A stretch of DNA of 64,000 nucleotides from Deltaproteobacteria bacterium (GTDB taxonomy: Bacteria > Desulfobacterota > Binatia > Binatales > Binataceae): assembly GCA_021831785.1 (NCBI GenBank), contig JAKBMB010000011.1, positions 193,491 through 257,490 of the forward strand, given 5' to 3'. The notes beneath the pieces are model-generated. The model was not told where the DNA came from and searched no databases. It saw only the letters and a program-made list of their open reading frames with translations. Of the stretch, positions 17,321 through 25,839 are shown piece by piece (position 1 is the stretch's first letter; every line of letters starts with the position of its first letter). The position numbers and the translations under genes were made by a program.

Positions 17321-17551
17321 CTTGTGCGACTGGTCTCTAAAGAAGACCGGCAGTGACTAGAAGCGCGGAGTTTCGGTGTGCGCACCAATGGCAAGCCGCA
17401 CCTTTTTAGCGACTCCGCTTGTTGAATCGAAGCAACTATCGGACTGTAACGACCCAGCCGGATTTCTGAGCTTTCAAATACCCGCGCCGTCGCGATAGGG
17501 TTCGGTGGCTGGCGCCCTTTCAAAGACGCTAAGCCAACTCTCTGGTCAGTT

Positions 17552-17929
17552 TCAGTCGACTCGTTCGTAAACCCCGCGCGCTTTGCGTTTGACTGCCCCC
17601 GCCTCGATCCACCGTGTTATTGCTGCAAAAATCTCCGACGGACGCTTGTTGTGCAGCCCTCGCACCGCGCGTATGTTCGACGCCTTGAACTGCTTGGGCA
17701 GGTGCGCCAAGATGCCGCGCCAGTCAGTACGGCCGCTGTTAGCGCTGATGTGACGTGAAACCCCAGCCTGGCCAGCCAGCATTCCTAATCGCTGTGCTTC
17801 TCCACGTAAACGCTCGAGGTCGTTTTCTTTTGCCCGTATCTGCTTGCGCACCTGATTCAGCAACGCGCGCGCCTGTTGCTGCATTTGCCGAATCGCTGAA
17901 GATAACTCCGGACCCGCTCGACGTGGCAT
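17552..17929 (-). CDS. Hypothetical protein, coiled-coil plus winged-helix-like C-terminus
   Basis: 125 residues, family not recognised. The N-terminal ~50 residues are Gln/Arg/Glu-rich and predicted coiled coil (AIRQMQQQARALLNQVRKQIRAK...). The C-terminal half (DWRGILAHLPKQFKASNIRAVRGLHNKRPSEIFAAITRWIEAGAVKRKARGVYERV) looks like a compact helical DNA-binding domain ending in a basic wing. Perfect AAGGAG site 8 nt before the ATG. Its promoter region carries a perfect 12-bp palindrome, so a self-regulating DNA-binding protein is plausible but unproven. Confidence 0.6.
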   Translation of the reverse strand: MPRRAGPELSSAIRQMQQQARALLNQVRKQIRAKENDLERLRGEAQRLGMLAGQAGVSRHISANSGRTDWRGILAHLPKQFKASNIRAVRGLHNKRPSEIFAAITRWIEAGAVKRKARGVYERVD

Positions 17930-17961
17930 CTGGTAAACTCCTTAAGAAAAGAAAATCATCG

Positions 17962-17995
17962 GACTTGCAAGTCGGATAAAATATACCCACGTTTA
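17962..17995 (-). promoter_or_regulatory. Promoter and palindromic operator candidate for the gene at 17552-17929
   Basis: Reading minus strand, an AT-rich box TATATTTTAT (about 17991-17978) is followed at once by GACTTGCAAGTC (17973-17962), a perfect palindrome nearly extended on both sides by TCCG/TCGG-type flanks, then the AAGGAG and ATG at 17929. A repressor bound there would block transcription start. Confidence 0.4.
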
Positions 17996-18282
17996 TATGC
18001 TGGCACAAGCCCATTTCACTTTTTAAACGTTAGCCAGCATGTGACGATTCGCGGACAGCCGGGCAAACCAAATGAGGCGACAAAAACAAGCACTCAAATG
18101 TAAGTCACTGGTCGCGGCTGAATTGTTTCTCTATTGCAGCGCGCGGAGATCGAGTTGGCATCGATAATTTACTCACTGCTACGGTGAAGGCGGCGGCGAA
18201 TTTGGTTTATTTGCGCCCGAGGCGCGAGCTTTTAGCTCCTCGCAAGCAAGGTCGCCTATCGGCTTAGCCGTAGGTCCTTTTC

Positions 18283-18321
18283 ACAAAAACAATCCGGCGT
18301 GCCGAGGCTCGCCGGATTGTT
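18283..18321 (-). terminator. Intrinsic terminator reading leftwards
   Basis: Perfect 12-bp inverted repeat AACAATCCGGCG (18288-18299) / CGCCGGATTGTT (18310-18321) with a 10-nt loop. On the minus strand the stem is followed by TTTTTGTG, an intrinsic terminator form; on the plus strand it is followed by TGAGTTCC, so only leftward transcription ends here. No protein gene on the minus strand lies upstream of it for more than 2 kb. Confidence 0.65.
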
Positions 18322-18540
18322 GAGTTCCCGGTTCGCGCGACTTACGGCTGCGCCGGATGGCCGAACAAGCCCGTCGACCGGCCCGCCTGGGGAAGGCTCC
18401 TCGGGCCAGGCAATCGGTCGGCCTGTTTATCGCTTCAACGCAAGTTCAGGCGACCTGTCCTAACGACGGGCTGTGAGCACGCGCTCCGAGGTTTGCGTTT
18501 CGCGGGCCTAAAGGGCGCTCCTTGCGGACAATTGAGCCAG
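18322..18540 (-). ncRNA. Candidate structured non-coding RNA
   Basis: The minus-strand sequence before the terminator holds nested complementary segments: AGCCCGTCG near 18472-18464 pairs perfectly (9 bp) with CGACGGGCT near 18377-18369, enclosing GACCG...GCCTGG/CCAGGC...CGGTC. No open frame with a ribosome site fits. The features suggest a ~220-260-nt stable RNA ended by the terminator at 18283. It does not show the diagnostic cores of RNase P, tmRNA or SRP RNA; a divergent 6S-type RNA is possible. The 5' end and promoter are unknown. Confidence 0.4.
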
Positions 18541-18681
18541 CCGAAGCGCGAAAACTTGACGACCGCGCCCGCGCGATGGCGAGCACGGTGTGCTATGAGG
18601 AGCTTCGACAGCCATTACGCCGGTTCCCGCAACGCTTGAACGGCCTGTTCTCAGGCTTGCGCTGCGCGCGAAAGGTAGGGT

Positions 18682-18720
18682 TTGCATTTGGCGTCGGCTT
18701 ATATGCTAAAATTTTAATAG
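18682..18720 (+). promoter_or_regulatory. AT-rich promoter-like segment for the RRM gene
   Basis: TTGCAT at 18682-18687 and an AT-rich block with TATGCT (18702) and TAAAAT (18707) stand out in GC-rich surroundings. Transcription from here would give a leader of about 130 nt before the RRM start, as in cold-shock mRNAs. Spacing is not ideal for either box. Confidence 0.3.
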
Positions 18721-18846
18721 GTATATGCGCTCGACGAATCGCTCGCTATGATTGGCGCCGAACCCAAGGAGCCGGCGGAGCGTTTGTGCGCGCGCGATGG
18801 CTGGAGCGCGCTGCCGGGGCAGTGTTTTAGATCGAAGGAGCAATGC

Positions 18847-19152
18847 ATGTCTTGTAGATTGTATGTTGGGAACCTTGCCTGGGGTGTTACCGATCAGGAT
18901 CTAAAGGACCTTTTTTCAGAGGCAGGCAAGGTTAAGAGTTCGCAAGTGATCGTGGACCGCGAAACTAAAAGGTCCCGAGGGTTTGGCTTCGTGGAAATGG
19001 AGACCGATGAGGCTGCCGACGCGGCGATTAAAAAGTTCAACGGCAAAGACCTCAAAGGGCGAGCAATTCGCGTCAACGAAGCCCAAAACCGGGGCCCGGG
19101 AGAAACGTCCGGAGCGCCTCGGCGAGGAACCGGGATGCGCGATCGCGGCTGA
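18847..19152 (+). CDS. RNA-binding protein with single RRM domain
   Basis: 101 residues. RNP2 motif LYVGNLAW at residues 5-12 and RNP1 motif RGFGFVEM at residues ~44-51, followed by a Gly/Arg/Pro-rich tail. Small single-RRM proteins of this type in bacteria are often cold- or stress-induced and act on RNA structure. AAGGAG precedes the ATG; a longer frame from 18748 has no ribosome site. Preceded by a long untranslated leader. Confidence 0.9.
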   Translation: MSCRLYVGNLAWGVTDQDLKDLFSEAGKVKSSQVIVDRETKRSRGFGFVEMETDEAADAAIKKFNGKDLKGRAIRVNEAQNRGPGETSGAPRRGTGMRDRG

Positions 19153-19682
19153 CTTCCAGCCAGGCCGCGAGATAACCCTTGGCTTGCGACCCCGGCTGCG
19201 CTCTACAAGGGGCGGGTAACAAGCCGGCCGCCTACGCCTTCAGCTTATCCCCGATGTGATTTTGACGCCGGAACTACCGATGAATCCGCCGCCGGATGCC
19301 AGGCGCGCCAGGCAGGGGAGCGTGGCGACAGCTTAACGCTTCACCGGTGGGGCGGAGCTTGGTAAGCGAAATTTGCACAGGGACGGAGCGAAACGGCTCA
19401 TATGCCGGCGACCGGGGTAGTTCTGCGTCGGCCAGACCGTCCAAGGCGGGCGGTCGCCGGGCGAGAGCTCAGGTGCTTGCGCGGCCGCTTTCGCAAGACG
19501 CTAAAGGATGCTGCCCCGTTCACGCCGTACCTGCGGCCGAAAGCGCCATGGTCTTGGGGCGGGTGACATCATTTGCTATGGCCGGTTAGAGCTTGCGGTT
19601 CCCGCGTCAAGGCTTTGTCCGCCGTCGGAGCTGCGGATCGAATGCTTTTTCCCGCGGCCGGTTTCGCAAAGTCCCCAGCATC
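19153..19682. other. Non-coding stretch of about 530 bases
   Basis: Open frames here are short, lack ribosome sites and resemble nothing. No repeats or RNA genes are recognised until the promoter-hairpin at 19683. Confidence 0.5.
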
Positions 19683-19717
19683 TATACTAAAAGTGCGGGC
19701 GAGTTAATTTCGCCCGC
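19683..19717 (+). promoter_or_regulatory. Candidate promoter with 5'-terminal stem-loop before RNase gene
   Basis: TATACT at 19683-19688 followed 6 nt later by a perfect stem GCGGGCGA (19695-19702) / TCGCCCGC (19710-19717) with a 7-nt AT-rich loop. Transcripts starting near 19695 would carry a hairpin at their extreme 5' end, which could protect or regulate the RNase mRNA. Confidence 0.35.
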
Positions 19718-19767
19718 GGGACCCGATAGAAGGTGCGGATTGCGCAGGAGAGACCGTTCTTGATTCC

Positions 19768-21771
19768 GTGCGCGCAGCGCTGAAACCCAAAGCAACGAAC
19801 ATGAGCATTACTTCCAACCAACGGTTGGTAGGAACGCTGGTCGAGTACCTCGATCAGAGTAAGCTGCGGCCTGCGCTGGCTGTTCGCGAACAGGGCGCTA
19901 TGGTCATCGTGCTGGAGCAGAGCGGGCGCGAAAAACAGGTCAAGCGCGATCTCGTCTTTATCTCGCATTCTGACCGCAAGGCTGAACTGCAAACGTTTGC
20001 CGCGGCTTTGGCCGCCCTCAGCGCAGCGCGTGCTGAGCTTGCCGCCGAGCTCGACCTTAACCTTCTTTGGGAGGTAACACGCGAACAGGGCCGCGGCTTT
20101 AGCGCCGGCGAACTGGCCGAGCTATACTTCGGTCGGCGTTCGACGGTAGCCGAGGCCGTCGTGCTGGAGGCGTTGCTGAATGACCAGGTCTACTTTAAGC
20201 GCCGCCATTTTGAGTTTCTGCCCCAGGACGCTGCGCGGGTCGAGAGAACGCTATTACAGCAGGAACGCAACCGTCTGCGCGGCGAAACCAGCCAGCGTTT
20301 GCAATCCGCCATGCGTCAGCTTCTGGCCGGCGAGGACCTCGCCGATCAAGGCACTCACGACCTGTTGATCAGCCACCTGCGCCGCTTTCTTGAGAACCCG
20401 TCGACGCGGAGCCGTGAACTGAGCGCCATGTTGACGCAGGCGTTGCCGGACGTGGAGCCGGTCGAGGCCGCCTTCGAGCTGCTGGAGCGGCTCAATGCGA
20501 AGCCCGAAGCGCCGCGCTTCGTCGCCGTCGGGGGGCTGGTGCAAGAGTTTACCCCGGCGGTGCTCGCCGAAGCGGCGCGGGCCAAGGCGCCGGCGCGCCC
20601 GGGCGTCGGGGACGCCCTGGTGGTTGCGATCGACGACGAGGAGACGCGAGAGGTCGATGACGCCTTAACCTGCGAGCGGCTGGCGGACGGATCGTTTCGG
20701 GTGCGAGTGTTTATCGCGCTGGTGGCCGATCTGGTGGAAAAGACCAGCGCGCTTGACCGTGACGCCGCCCAACGCGGCGCCACCGTCTACCTACCCGAAG
20801 CAACGGTGCGTATGTTGCCCGACGAAATTTCGTGCGATCGGGCAAGCCTGCTCGCCGGCCAGCCGAGAGCGACGCTGGTGACCGACGCGCGCCTGGACGA
20901 GACGGGCGAATTGCTCGAGGCCTCGCTCTATCCCACTCAAGCTGTCGTTAGCAGGCGTCTGACCTACGACGACGTAGATCGCCTTCTTGACCAGAACGAC
21001 GAGGACCGCAGCCCTGACGGTGAGGTCGCCACGATGCTGCGTTGGCTCAACGCGCTTGCCTTACAGCTTCGAGAACGGCGCCGGCGAGCGGGCGCCGTTC
21101 TGGTGCAGCGCCGCGAGCTTAAGGTCAAGGTGCGAGATGGGGCCATCGAGATGCGCGCGGTAGACGCCGGCGCGCCTGCACGCCAGATGGTTGCGGAATT
21201 CATGTTGTTGAGCAATTTCGTGGCGGCTCGCTTTGCCGCCGGCCGCCATCTGGCAATTATCTATCGCGTGCAGCCCAGCTTCGGCCCCGAGATGGCCGCT
21301 CCGCGTCCGCGTTTGTCGCTCTATCCCGACTTCCACGCGGGAATTGGTTTTAGTGTGTACGCCCAGCTCAGTTCGCCGATTCGCCGTTACGCCGACCTGG
21401 CGCTACAGCGTCAGGTGGTTGCGGCCCTCGCCTTCGAAGGGGGCGCCGCTTATCGCAGCGACGAGTTGATGGGCGTGCTCGCAAACGCCGAAAGCGCCGA
21501 GCTGAACGCCAAGGAACTGGAGCGGCGCGCCAAACGTTACTGGGCCTTGCGTTACCTGGAGCGCAGCCGGGTCGAGCGTCCGCTGCTGGCGCGCGCACTG
21601 CGCGCCGGAGCCAGCGCCGAGCTGCTCGATTTTCCGCTTCGCGGCGCCCTGCGCGGAGCACCGGCGCCGCTCGGCGAGGTTCCCGTCCGCGTGATTATCG
21701 CAAAGATCGATCCCCTGCGCGGACAACTGGTATTTGACTATCTCGGCCCGGCTAACCCTTCAGACCGCTAG
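19768..21771 (+). CDS. Ribonuclease, RNase II/R family (RNB domain)
   Basis: 667 residues from GTG; ATG at 19801 is an equally possible start. N-terminal ~250 residues are a divergent OB/helical region; the RNB catalytic domain spans ~280-570, with the metal site in VAIDDEETREVDDALTCE and the R-x-Y ending SSPIRRYADLALQRQV. Degrades RNA 3' to 5' hydrolytically. The position equivalent to E. coli RNase II Asp207 is Glu here. A canonical C-terminal S1 domain is short or degenerate. Monocistronic with a structured leader. Confidence 0.87.
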   Translation: MRAALKPKATNMSITSNQRLVGTLVEYLDQSKLRPALAVREQGAMVIVLEQSGREKQVKRDLVFISHSDRKAELQTFAAALAALSAARAELAAELDLNLLWEVTREQGRGFSAGELAELYFGRRSTVAEAVVLEALLNDQVYFKRRHFEFLPQDAARVERTLLQQERNRLRGETSQRLQSAMRQLLAGEDLADQGTHDLLISHLRRFLENPSTRSRELSAMLTQALPDVEPVEAAFELLERLNAKPEAPRFVAVGGLVQEFTPAVLAEAARAKAPARPGVGDALVVAIDDEETREVDDALTCERLADGSFRVRVFIALVADLVEKTSALDRDAAQRGATVYLPEATVRMLPDEISCDRASLLAGQPRATLVTDARLDETGELLEASLYPTQAVVSRRLTYDDVDRLLDQNDEDRSPDGEVATMLRWLNALALQLRERRRRAGAVLVQRRELKVKVRDGAIEMRAVDAGAPARQMVAEFMLLSNFVAARFAAGRHLAIIYRVQPSFGPEMAAPRPRLSLYPDFHAGIGFSVYAQLSSPIRRYADLALQRQVVAALAFEGGAAYRSDELMGVLANAESAELNAKELERRAKRYWALRYLERSRVERPLLARALRAGASAELLDFPLRGALRGAPAPLGEVPVRVIIAKIDPLRGQLVFDYLGPANPSDR

Positions 21772-21840
21772 TGCCGCCCCGTACCGTCGCCCGACGACGG
21801 CCCCTCGGGCTCATCGCGCAGCGCCGCTCTGCGCCGCGGC

Positions 21841-22026
21841 TTAAGCCGCGGTGTCTTGTTCAAGGCGCCAGCGATCGATTGACTCGACATTGAAGCGCCA
21901 GTCGCTCCCCACCTTGAACGCCGGCAACCGGCCTCGCTTGAGCTGTCGATAGATCGTCGAAGGATGAACCTTCAGATAGACGGAGAGCTCCTTGACCGTC
22001 AACACCTTGCTCGCATCTGAATCCAT
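21841..22026 (-). CDS. Small helix-turn-helix (excisionase/MerR-like) DNA-binding protein
   Basis: 61 residues: VLTVKELSVYLKVHPSTIYRQLKRGRLPAFKVGSDWRFNVESIDRW is the HTH_17/excisionase domain nearly complete. ATG has a GGGAGG site 11 nt upstream. Such proteins occur as phage Xis factors and as free-standing regulators; no integrase, att site or phage gene is nearby, so a chromosomal regulator is more likely. Confidence 0.85.
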   Translation of the reverse strand: MDSDASKVLTVKELSVYLKVHPSTIYRQLKRGRLPAFKVGSDWRFNVESIDRWRLEQDTAA

Positions 22027-22504
22027 AACTGTTTATACCTCCCTCGATGACTTACGCTCTGCTGATGCAGCGCGTTCATGGATTTTCTGTGAAAACAAAT
22101 AGCGTGCCAGGCTCAGCCACATGGATTTCGCTGGATCTTGCTTAAAATTGGCTCTGCTAGCGGTTGGTTCTTGGCGTCGAACTTTTGACACACTGACACA
22201 TTATCGTCGCTCTGCCGGACTTTCCGTGGCCTAAATTTGCAACATTCTCCAATGCTCTGCTCGATGTCGTAGGAGGGGGCTTCCTTAGGCAAGGCTTGTC
22301 ATATGCCGCCCATCGAGGCCGGCCACGCCGTCCGGCTGCCTTTCGGCGGTACCGCTGATTCCAAGCGCGAGGCCAGGATTTACGCGCCGCAAGGCGGGGC
22401 TTATCGACGGTTTTGGAGGTATCGAAGGTAATCCCGAGGGTAACGCTTTAATCGCCGGCTGTTTCTATGCATAATCGTGCGCCAAGGCTTTCAGTGAGGT
22501 TTAG
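22027..22504. other. Non-coding stretch of 478 bases
   Basis: Divergent intergenic region between the HTH gene and rnhB, locally AT-rich. It should hold both promoters, but no single pair of boxes is convincing. No ORF with similarity or RNA gene is recognised. Confidence 0.5.
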
Positions 22505-23179
22505 GTGCAGCCGATGAATCGACGGACTATCTCGGCGCAAGCCTCGCCGAAGACGTTGCCGGATTTAATTCACGAGCAGCGCTTATGGCGCGAGCGCATC
22601 GTCGCCGTGGCCGGGGTAGACGAAGCCGGCGTGGGACCGCTGGCCGGGCCGGTAGTGGCGGGGGCAGTGATCCTGCGGCAAGGGGCGGCGCCCTTGGAGG
22701 TGCGCGACTCAAAGCAGTTGAGCGCCGTGCGCCGCGAGCAACTTTACGCGCTGATTATCGAGCGCGCGCTTGCCACCGGGGTAGGGCTCGCGCCGGTCGA
22801 AGAGATTGACCGGTTGAACATATACCAAGCGACGCTGTTGGCCATGCGCCGCGCGATTGAAGCTTTGGCCGTGCGCCCTCACCACCTGCTGGTTGACGGT
22901 CGCGGCCCGTCGCCGGTGGTGGAGATTAAATGCACGCGCCTGGTTGGCGGTGACCGAGCGAGCGTTTCGGTGGCGGCGGCGTCAATCCTGGCCAAAGTGA
23001 CGCGCGACAGGATAATGGGTGAGTACGAAGTGAGCTACCCGGGCTATGGTTTTGCCCGTCACAAGGGCTACGCCACGGCAGAGCACCTCGCCGCCCTCAG
23101 GCGGCTGGGCGCCTCGCCGCTTCATCGAATGTCGTTTGCGCCCGTGGCCGCGCTAGGTGGACTGTTTGCTAGGCTTTGA
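22505..23179 (+). CDS. rnhB: Ribonuclease HII
   Basis: 224 residues from a GTG with a GAGG site; ATG at 22514 is the alternative. Catalytic acid segment VAGVDEAGVGPLAGPVVAGAV (Asp/Glu ~residues 39-40), VDSKQL-like RDSKQLSAVRRE, LLVDG with third Asp, and SVAAASILAKVTRDRIM. Removes ribonucleotides from DNA-RNA hybrids. The usual GRG ribose-sensing motif is GVG here, an uncommon replacement. Confidence 0.92.
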   Translation: MQPMNRRTISAQASPKTLPDLIHEQRLWRERIVAVAGVDEAGVGPLAGPVVAGAVILRQGAAPLEVRDSKQLSAVRREQLYALIIERALATGVGLAPVEEIDRLNIYQATLLAMRRAIEALAVRPHHLLVDGRGPSPVVEIKCTRLVGGDRASVSVAAASILAKVTRDRIMGEYEVSYPGYGFARHKGYATAEHLAALRRLGASPLHRMSFAPVAALGGLFARL

Positions 23180-23653
23180 CCGCGACCGACAAGATGGCCG
23201 GCCCAAGCCTGTTGCGCCGGCCGCAAAGTCCGCGAGGGCGATCGGAGATGGAGGCCGGCGTGGCGCCCACACTTTGACCGCGCGCGGCGATGCGCCAGTA
23301 TAGGATTCGGCAACGTAATATTATTAATCCGGGCCAACTGAACAGAGCGCAAAGCGCCTGGATTTTTGCGCACTCGGTTGCGGCCTGGCTCGCCGGGACC
23401 GCCGTCGGATCGAGTATCGGGCCTGGTAATGGCGCGCGTCGTCGCGCGTGCAATGCCGGCCCGCCGCGCCGTCCGTGAGTCTCTCGGCGCTAGGAGCTTT
23501 GTTCCGATCTACGATTAAGGGTTGTCACGCGCCGCGGCCGCGATCAAGGACCAACGAAAAGCGCGCAAATTGAGTTACCCTTAGCCTGGGTTTAAGATGG
23601 CACTTGAGCCGGCGCAGTGGCTGTTCGTTGCGACCGGCGGAGGTAAGTTACCA
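23180..23653. other. Non-coding stretch of 474 bases before the pdh genes
   Basis: No gene recognised; short open frames lack ribosome sites. It presumably carries the promoter of the pyruvate dehydrogenase series, but no clear boxes are visible. Confidence 0.5.
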
Positions 23654-24655
23654 ATGGCTCTTGAACGCGAAAAACATTTGGCCGAGCGCAGTCTGCTGAC
23701 GCTCTCCGAGAGCAATTTGCTGGACTTGTACCGGTTGATGAGTCTGATTCGGCGCTTCGAAGACCGGGTCGCCGAGATGTACACCCGGGGCAAGATCACC
23801 GGCTTTTGTCATCTTTACGCAGGTGAAGAGGCGGTGGCAGTGGGAGCGATTCACGCGCTCTATGACAAAGACTATGTAATTTCCACCTACCGCGAACACG
23901 GCCATTGTCTGGCCAAGGGCGTGGCGCCCCAAAAGGTGATGGCCGAGCTTTTCGGCAAAGCCACCGGGGTCTCGCATGGCCGCGGCGGATCGATGCATTT
24001 GTTTGACACGGAAGCGCGCTTCATGGGCGGATACGCCATCGTCGGCGGCGGTTTGCCGTTGGCTGCCGGGCTGGGGCTCTCGATACATTACAAAGAAGAG
24101 CCCGAGGTCGTCTGTTGCTTTTTCGGCGACGGCGCGCTGCCTCAGGGCGCTTTTCATGAGACCCTCAATCTATGCTCGCTGTGGAAGTTGCCGGTGATCT
24201 TCATCTGCGAGAACAATTTCTATGGTATGGGCACCTTGACCCAAAGAGCGATCTGCCAGCAGGAGCTTTATCGCTTCGCCGAACCGTATAATATCCCCGG
24301 CGTGCGCGTCGACGGCATGGAGGTGCTCGAAGTTTACGGCGCGGTGCTCGAGGCTGCCGCCCGCGCGCGCGAGGGTGTCGGTCCTTCGCTGATCGAGGCG
24401 GTGACTTACCGTTTTCGCGGCCATTCGATGTCGGACCCGGCCGAGTACCGCTCCAAGCGCGAGGAGCGGATATGGCAGGAGCGCGACCCGATAAAGCGAT
24501 TTCGGCGCCGGTTGAATGAACGCAGAGTGAGCGGTGAGGTCTTGGACCGCGTCGACCGGGAGGTCGATGCGGTGGTCGAGGATGCGGTGCGGTTCGCTGA
24601 CGAAAGCGCCGAGCCGCCGATTAGCGAAGTTGCCAAGAATGTATACGTCGAGTGA
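23654..24655 (+). CDS. pdhA: Pyruvate dehydrogenase E1 component, alpha subunit
   Basis: 333 residues. ThDP-binding motif GDGALPQGAFHETLNLCSLWKLPVIFICENN (GDG...NN, residues ~161-191), GHCLAKGVAP, GRGGSMHLFD, and the phospho-loop region YRFRGHSMSDPAEYRSKEE-type near residue 255. Decarboxylates pyruvate with PdhB in a heterotetramer. The ATG at 23654 has a GGAGGT site 8 nt upstream; an upstream ATG at 23597 does not. First of six consecutive genes for the complex and its lipoylation. Confidence 0.92.
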   Translation: MALEREKHLAERSLLTLSESNLLDLYRLMSLIRRFEDRVAEMYTRGKITGFCHLYAGEEAVAVGAIHALYDKDYVISTYREHGHCLAKGVAPQKVMAELFGKATGVSHGRGGSMHLFDTEARFMGGYAIVGGGLPLAAGLGLSIHYKEEPEVVCCFFGDGALPQGAFHETLNLCSLWKLPVIFICENNFYGMGTLTQRAICQQELYRFAEPYNIPGVRVDGMEVLEVYGAVLEAAARAREGVGPSLIEAVTYRFRGHSMSDPAEYRSKREERIWQERDPIKRFRRRLNERRVSGEVLDRVDREVDAVVEDAVRFADESAEPPISEVAKNVYVE

Positions 24656-24669
24656 CCGGAGCAGGTGAA

Positions 24670-25641
24670 ATGGCACAAATCTCGTACCGCGAGGCGCTTA
24701 ACCAGGCCATCAAAGAGGAAATGGACCGCGACGAGCGGGTCTTTATCATGGGCGAGGAGGTGGGCTATTTCGGCGGCGCCTTCAAAGTCACCGACGGCTT
24801 GCTCGCGATTTTCGGCGAGAAGCGCGTACGCGATACGCCCATATCCGAGCTGACCCTAGTCGGCGCCGGTGTGGGAGCGGCGATGGGTGGCCTGAGGCCG
24901 GTGGTCGAGCTGATGACGGTGAACTTCGGCCTGCTGGCGATGGACCAGATTGTTAACCATGCAGCGAAGATTCACTATATGTTCGGCGGCCAAGCCAAGG
25001 TGCCGCTGGTCATCCGCGCGCCCCAAGGCGGCGGCCACCAGCTTGGCGCCCAACACAGTCAGAGCCTCGAGGAGTACTTTGTTCACTGCCCGGGCTTGCG
25101 CGTCGTCATCCCGGCCACGCCCGCCGACGCCAAGGGATTGTTTAAAACCGCGGTGCGCGACGATAATCCGGTCATTTTCCTTGAGCACGAATCGCTCTAC
25201 GGGATGAAGGGCGAGGTGGCCGACGGGGAGCATTTGGTTCCGTTCGGCCAAGCGAACGTTCTACGCGCCGGCTCGGACGCCACGATTGTGAGTTACTCCA
25301 AGTGCGTTAACGACGCGCTCAAGGCAGCCGAGGCACTGGAGGAGAGGGGCGTCGACGCTGAAGTCATCGATCTTCGCACGCTCAATCCGCTCGATATCGA
25401 CACGATTGTCGAGTCGGTCAAAAAGACCGGGGCCGCGATCGTGGTTTACGAAGGATGGCGTACCGGAGGCGCGGGGGCCGAGATTGCGGCACAAATTTAT
25501 GAAGCTGCGTTCGACAGCCTTGATGCGCCGGTACAGCGGGTGGCCAGCATGGACGTTCCGATGCCCTACAATCGTCATCTCGAGGCGGCGGCTTTGCCCA
25601 GTGTCGAAGACATCATTCGCGCCGTCGAGCACGTGGTATAG
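24670..25641 (+). CDS. pdhB: Pyruvate dehydrogenase E1 component, beta subunit
   Basis: 323 residues. Transketolase pyrimidine-binding domain (SYREALNQAIKEEMDRD..., FIMGEEVGYFGGAFKVTDGL, DTPISELTLVGAGVGAAMGGLRPVVELM) and C-terminal domain (ATIVSYSKCVNDALKAAE, DVPMPYNRHLE). Start ATG 14 nt after the pdhA stop with GGAGCAGGTGA. Partner of PdhA. Confidence 0.93.
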   Translation: MAQISYREALNQAIKEEMDRDERVFIMGEEVGYFGGAFKVTDGLLAIFGEKRVRDTPISELTLVGAGVGAAMGGLRPVVELMTVNFGLLAMDQIVNHAAKIHYMFGGQAKVPLVIRAPQGGGHQLGAQHSQSLEEYFVHCPGLRVVIPATPADAKGLFKTAVRDDNPVIFLEHESLYGMKGEVADGEHLVPFGQANVLRAGSDATIVSYSKCVNDALKAAEALEERGVDAEVIDLRTLNPLDIDTIVESVKKTGAAIVVYEGWRTGGAGAEIAAQIYEAAFDSLDAPVQRVASMDVPMPYNRHLEAAALPSVEDIIRAVEHVV

Positions 25642-25839
25642 AGCGCGCCGCGCATGGCGTAGCGGCTTTCAGCGGCGCCGGCGGCTTTGCGGCAAAACTC
25701 GGCATGGCCAAGGGGCAGGCCCATCCGGGCACCGAACAGTGACGCGCGCAGCGCTCGCGCTAGCGGCGCGAAACCTTTGCTCTCGCACTGCGCGCGGCGC
25801 GTGGGCGGTTTTTTGAAGTCAATCGAGAGGGACCGAAAT

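Noticed and set aside
21841-22026. Prophage or integrative element marked by the excisionase-like gene
   Set aside because: No integrase, direct repeats, tRNA target or phage genes occur nearby. The domain is also common in chromosomal regulators.
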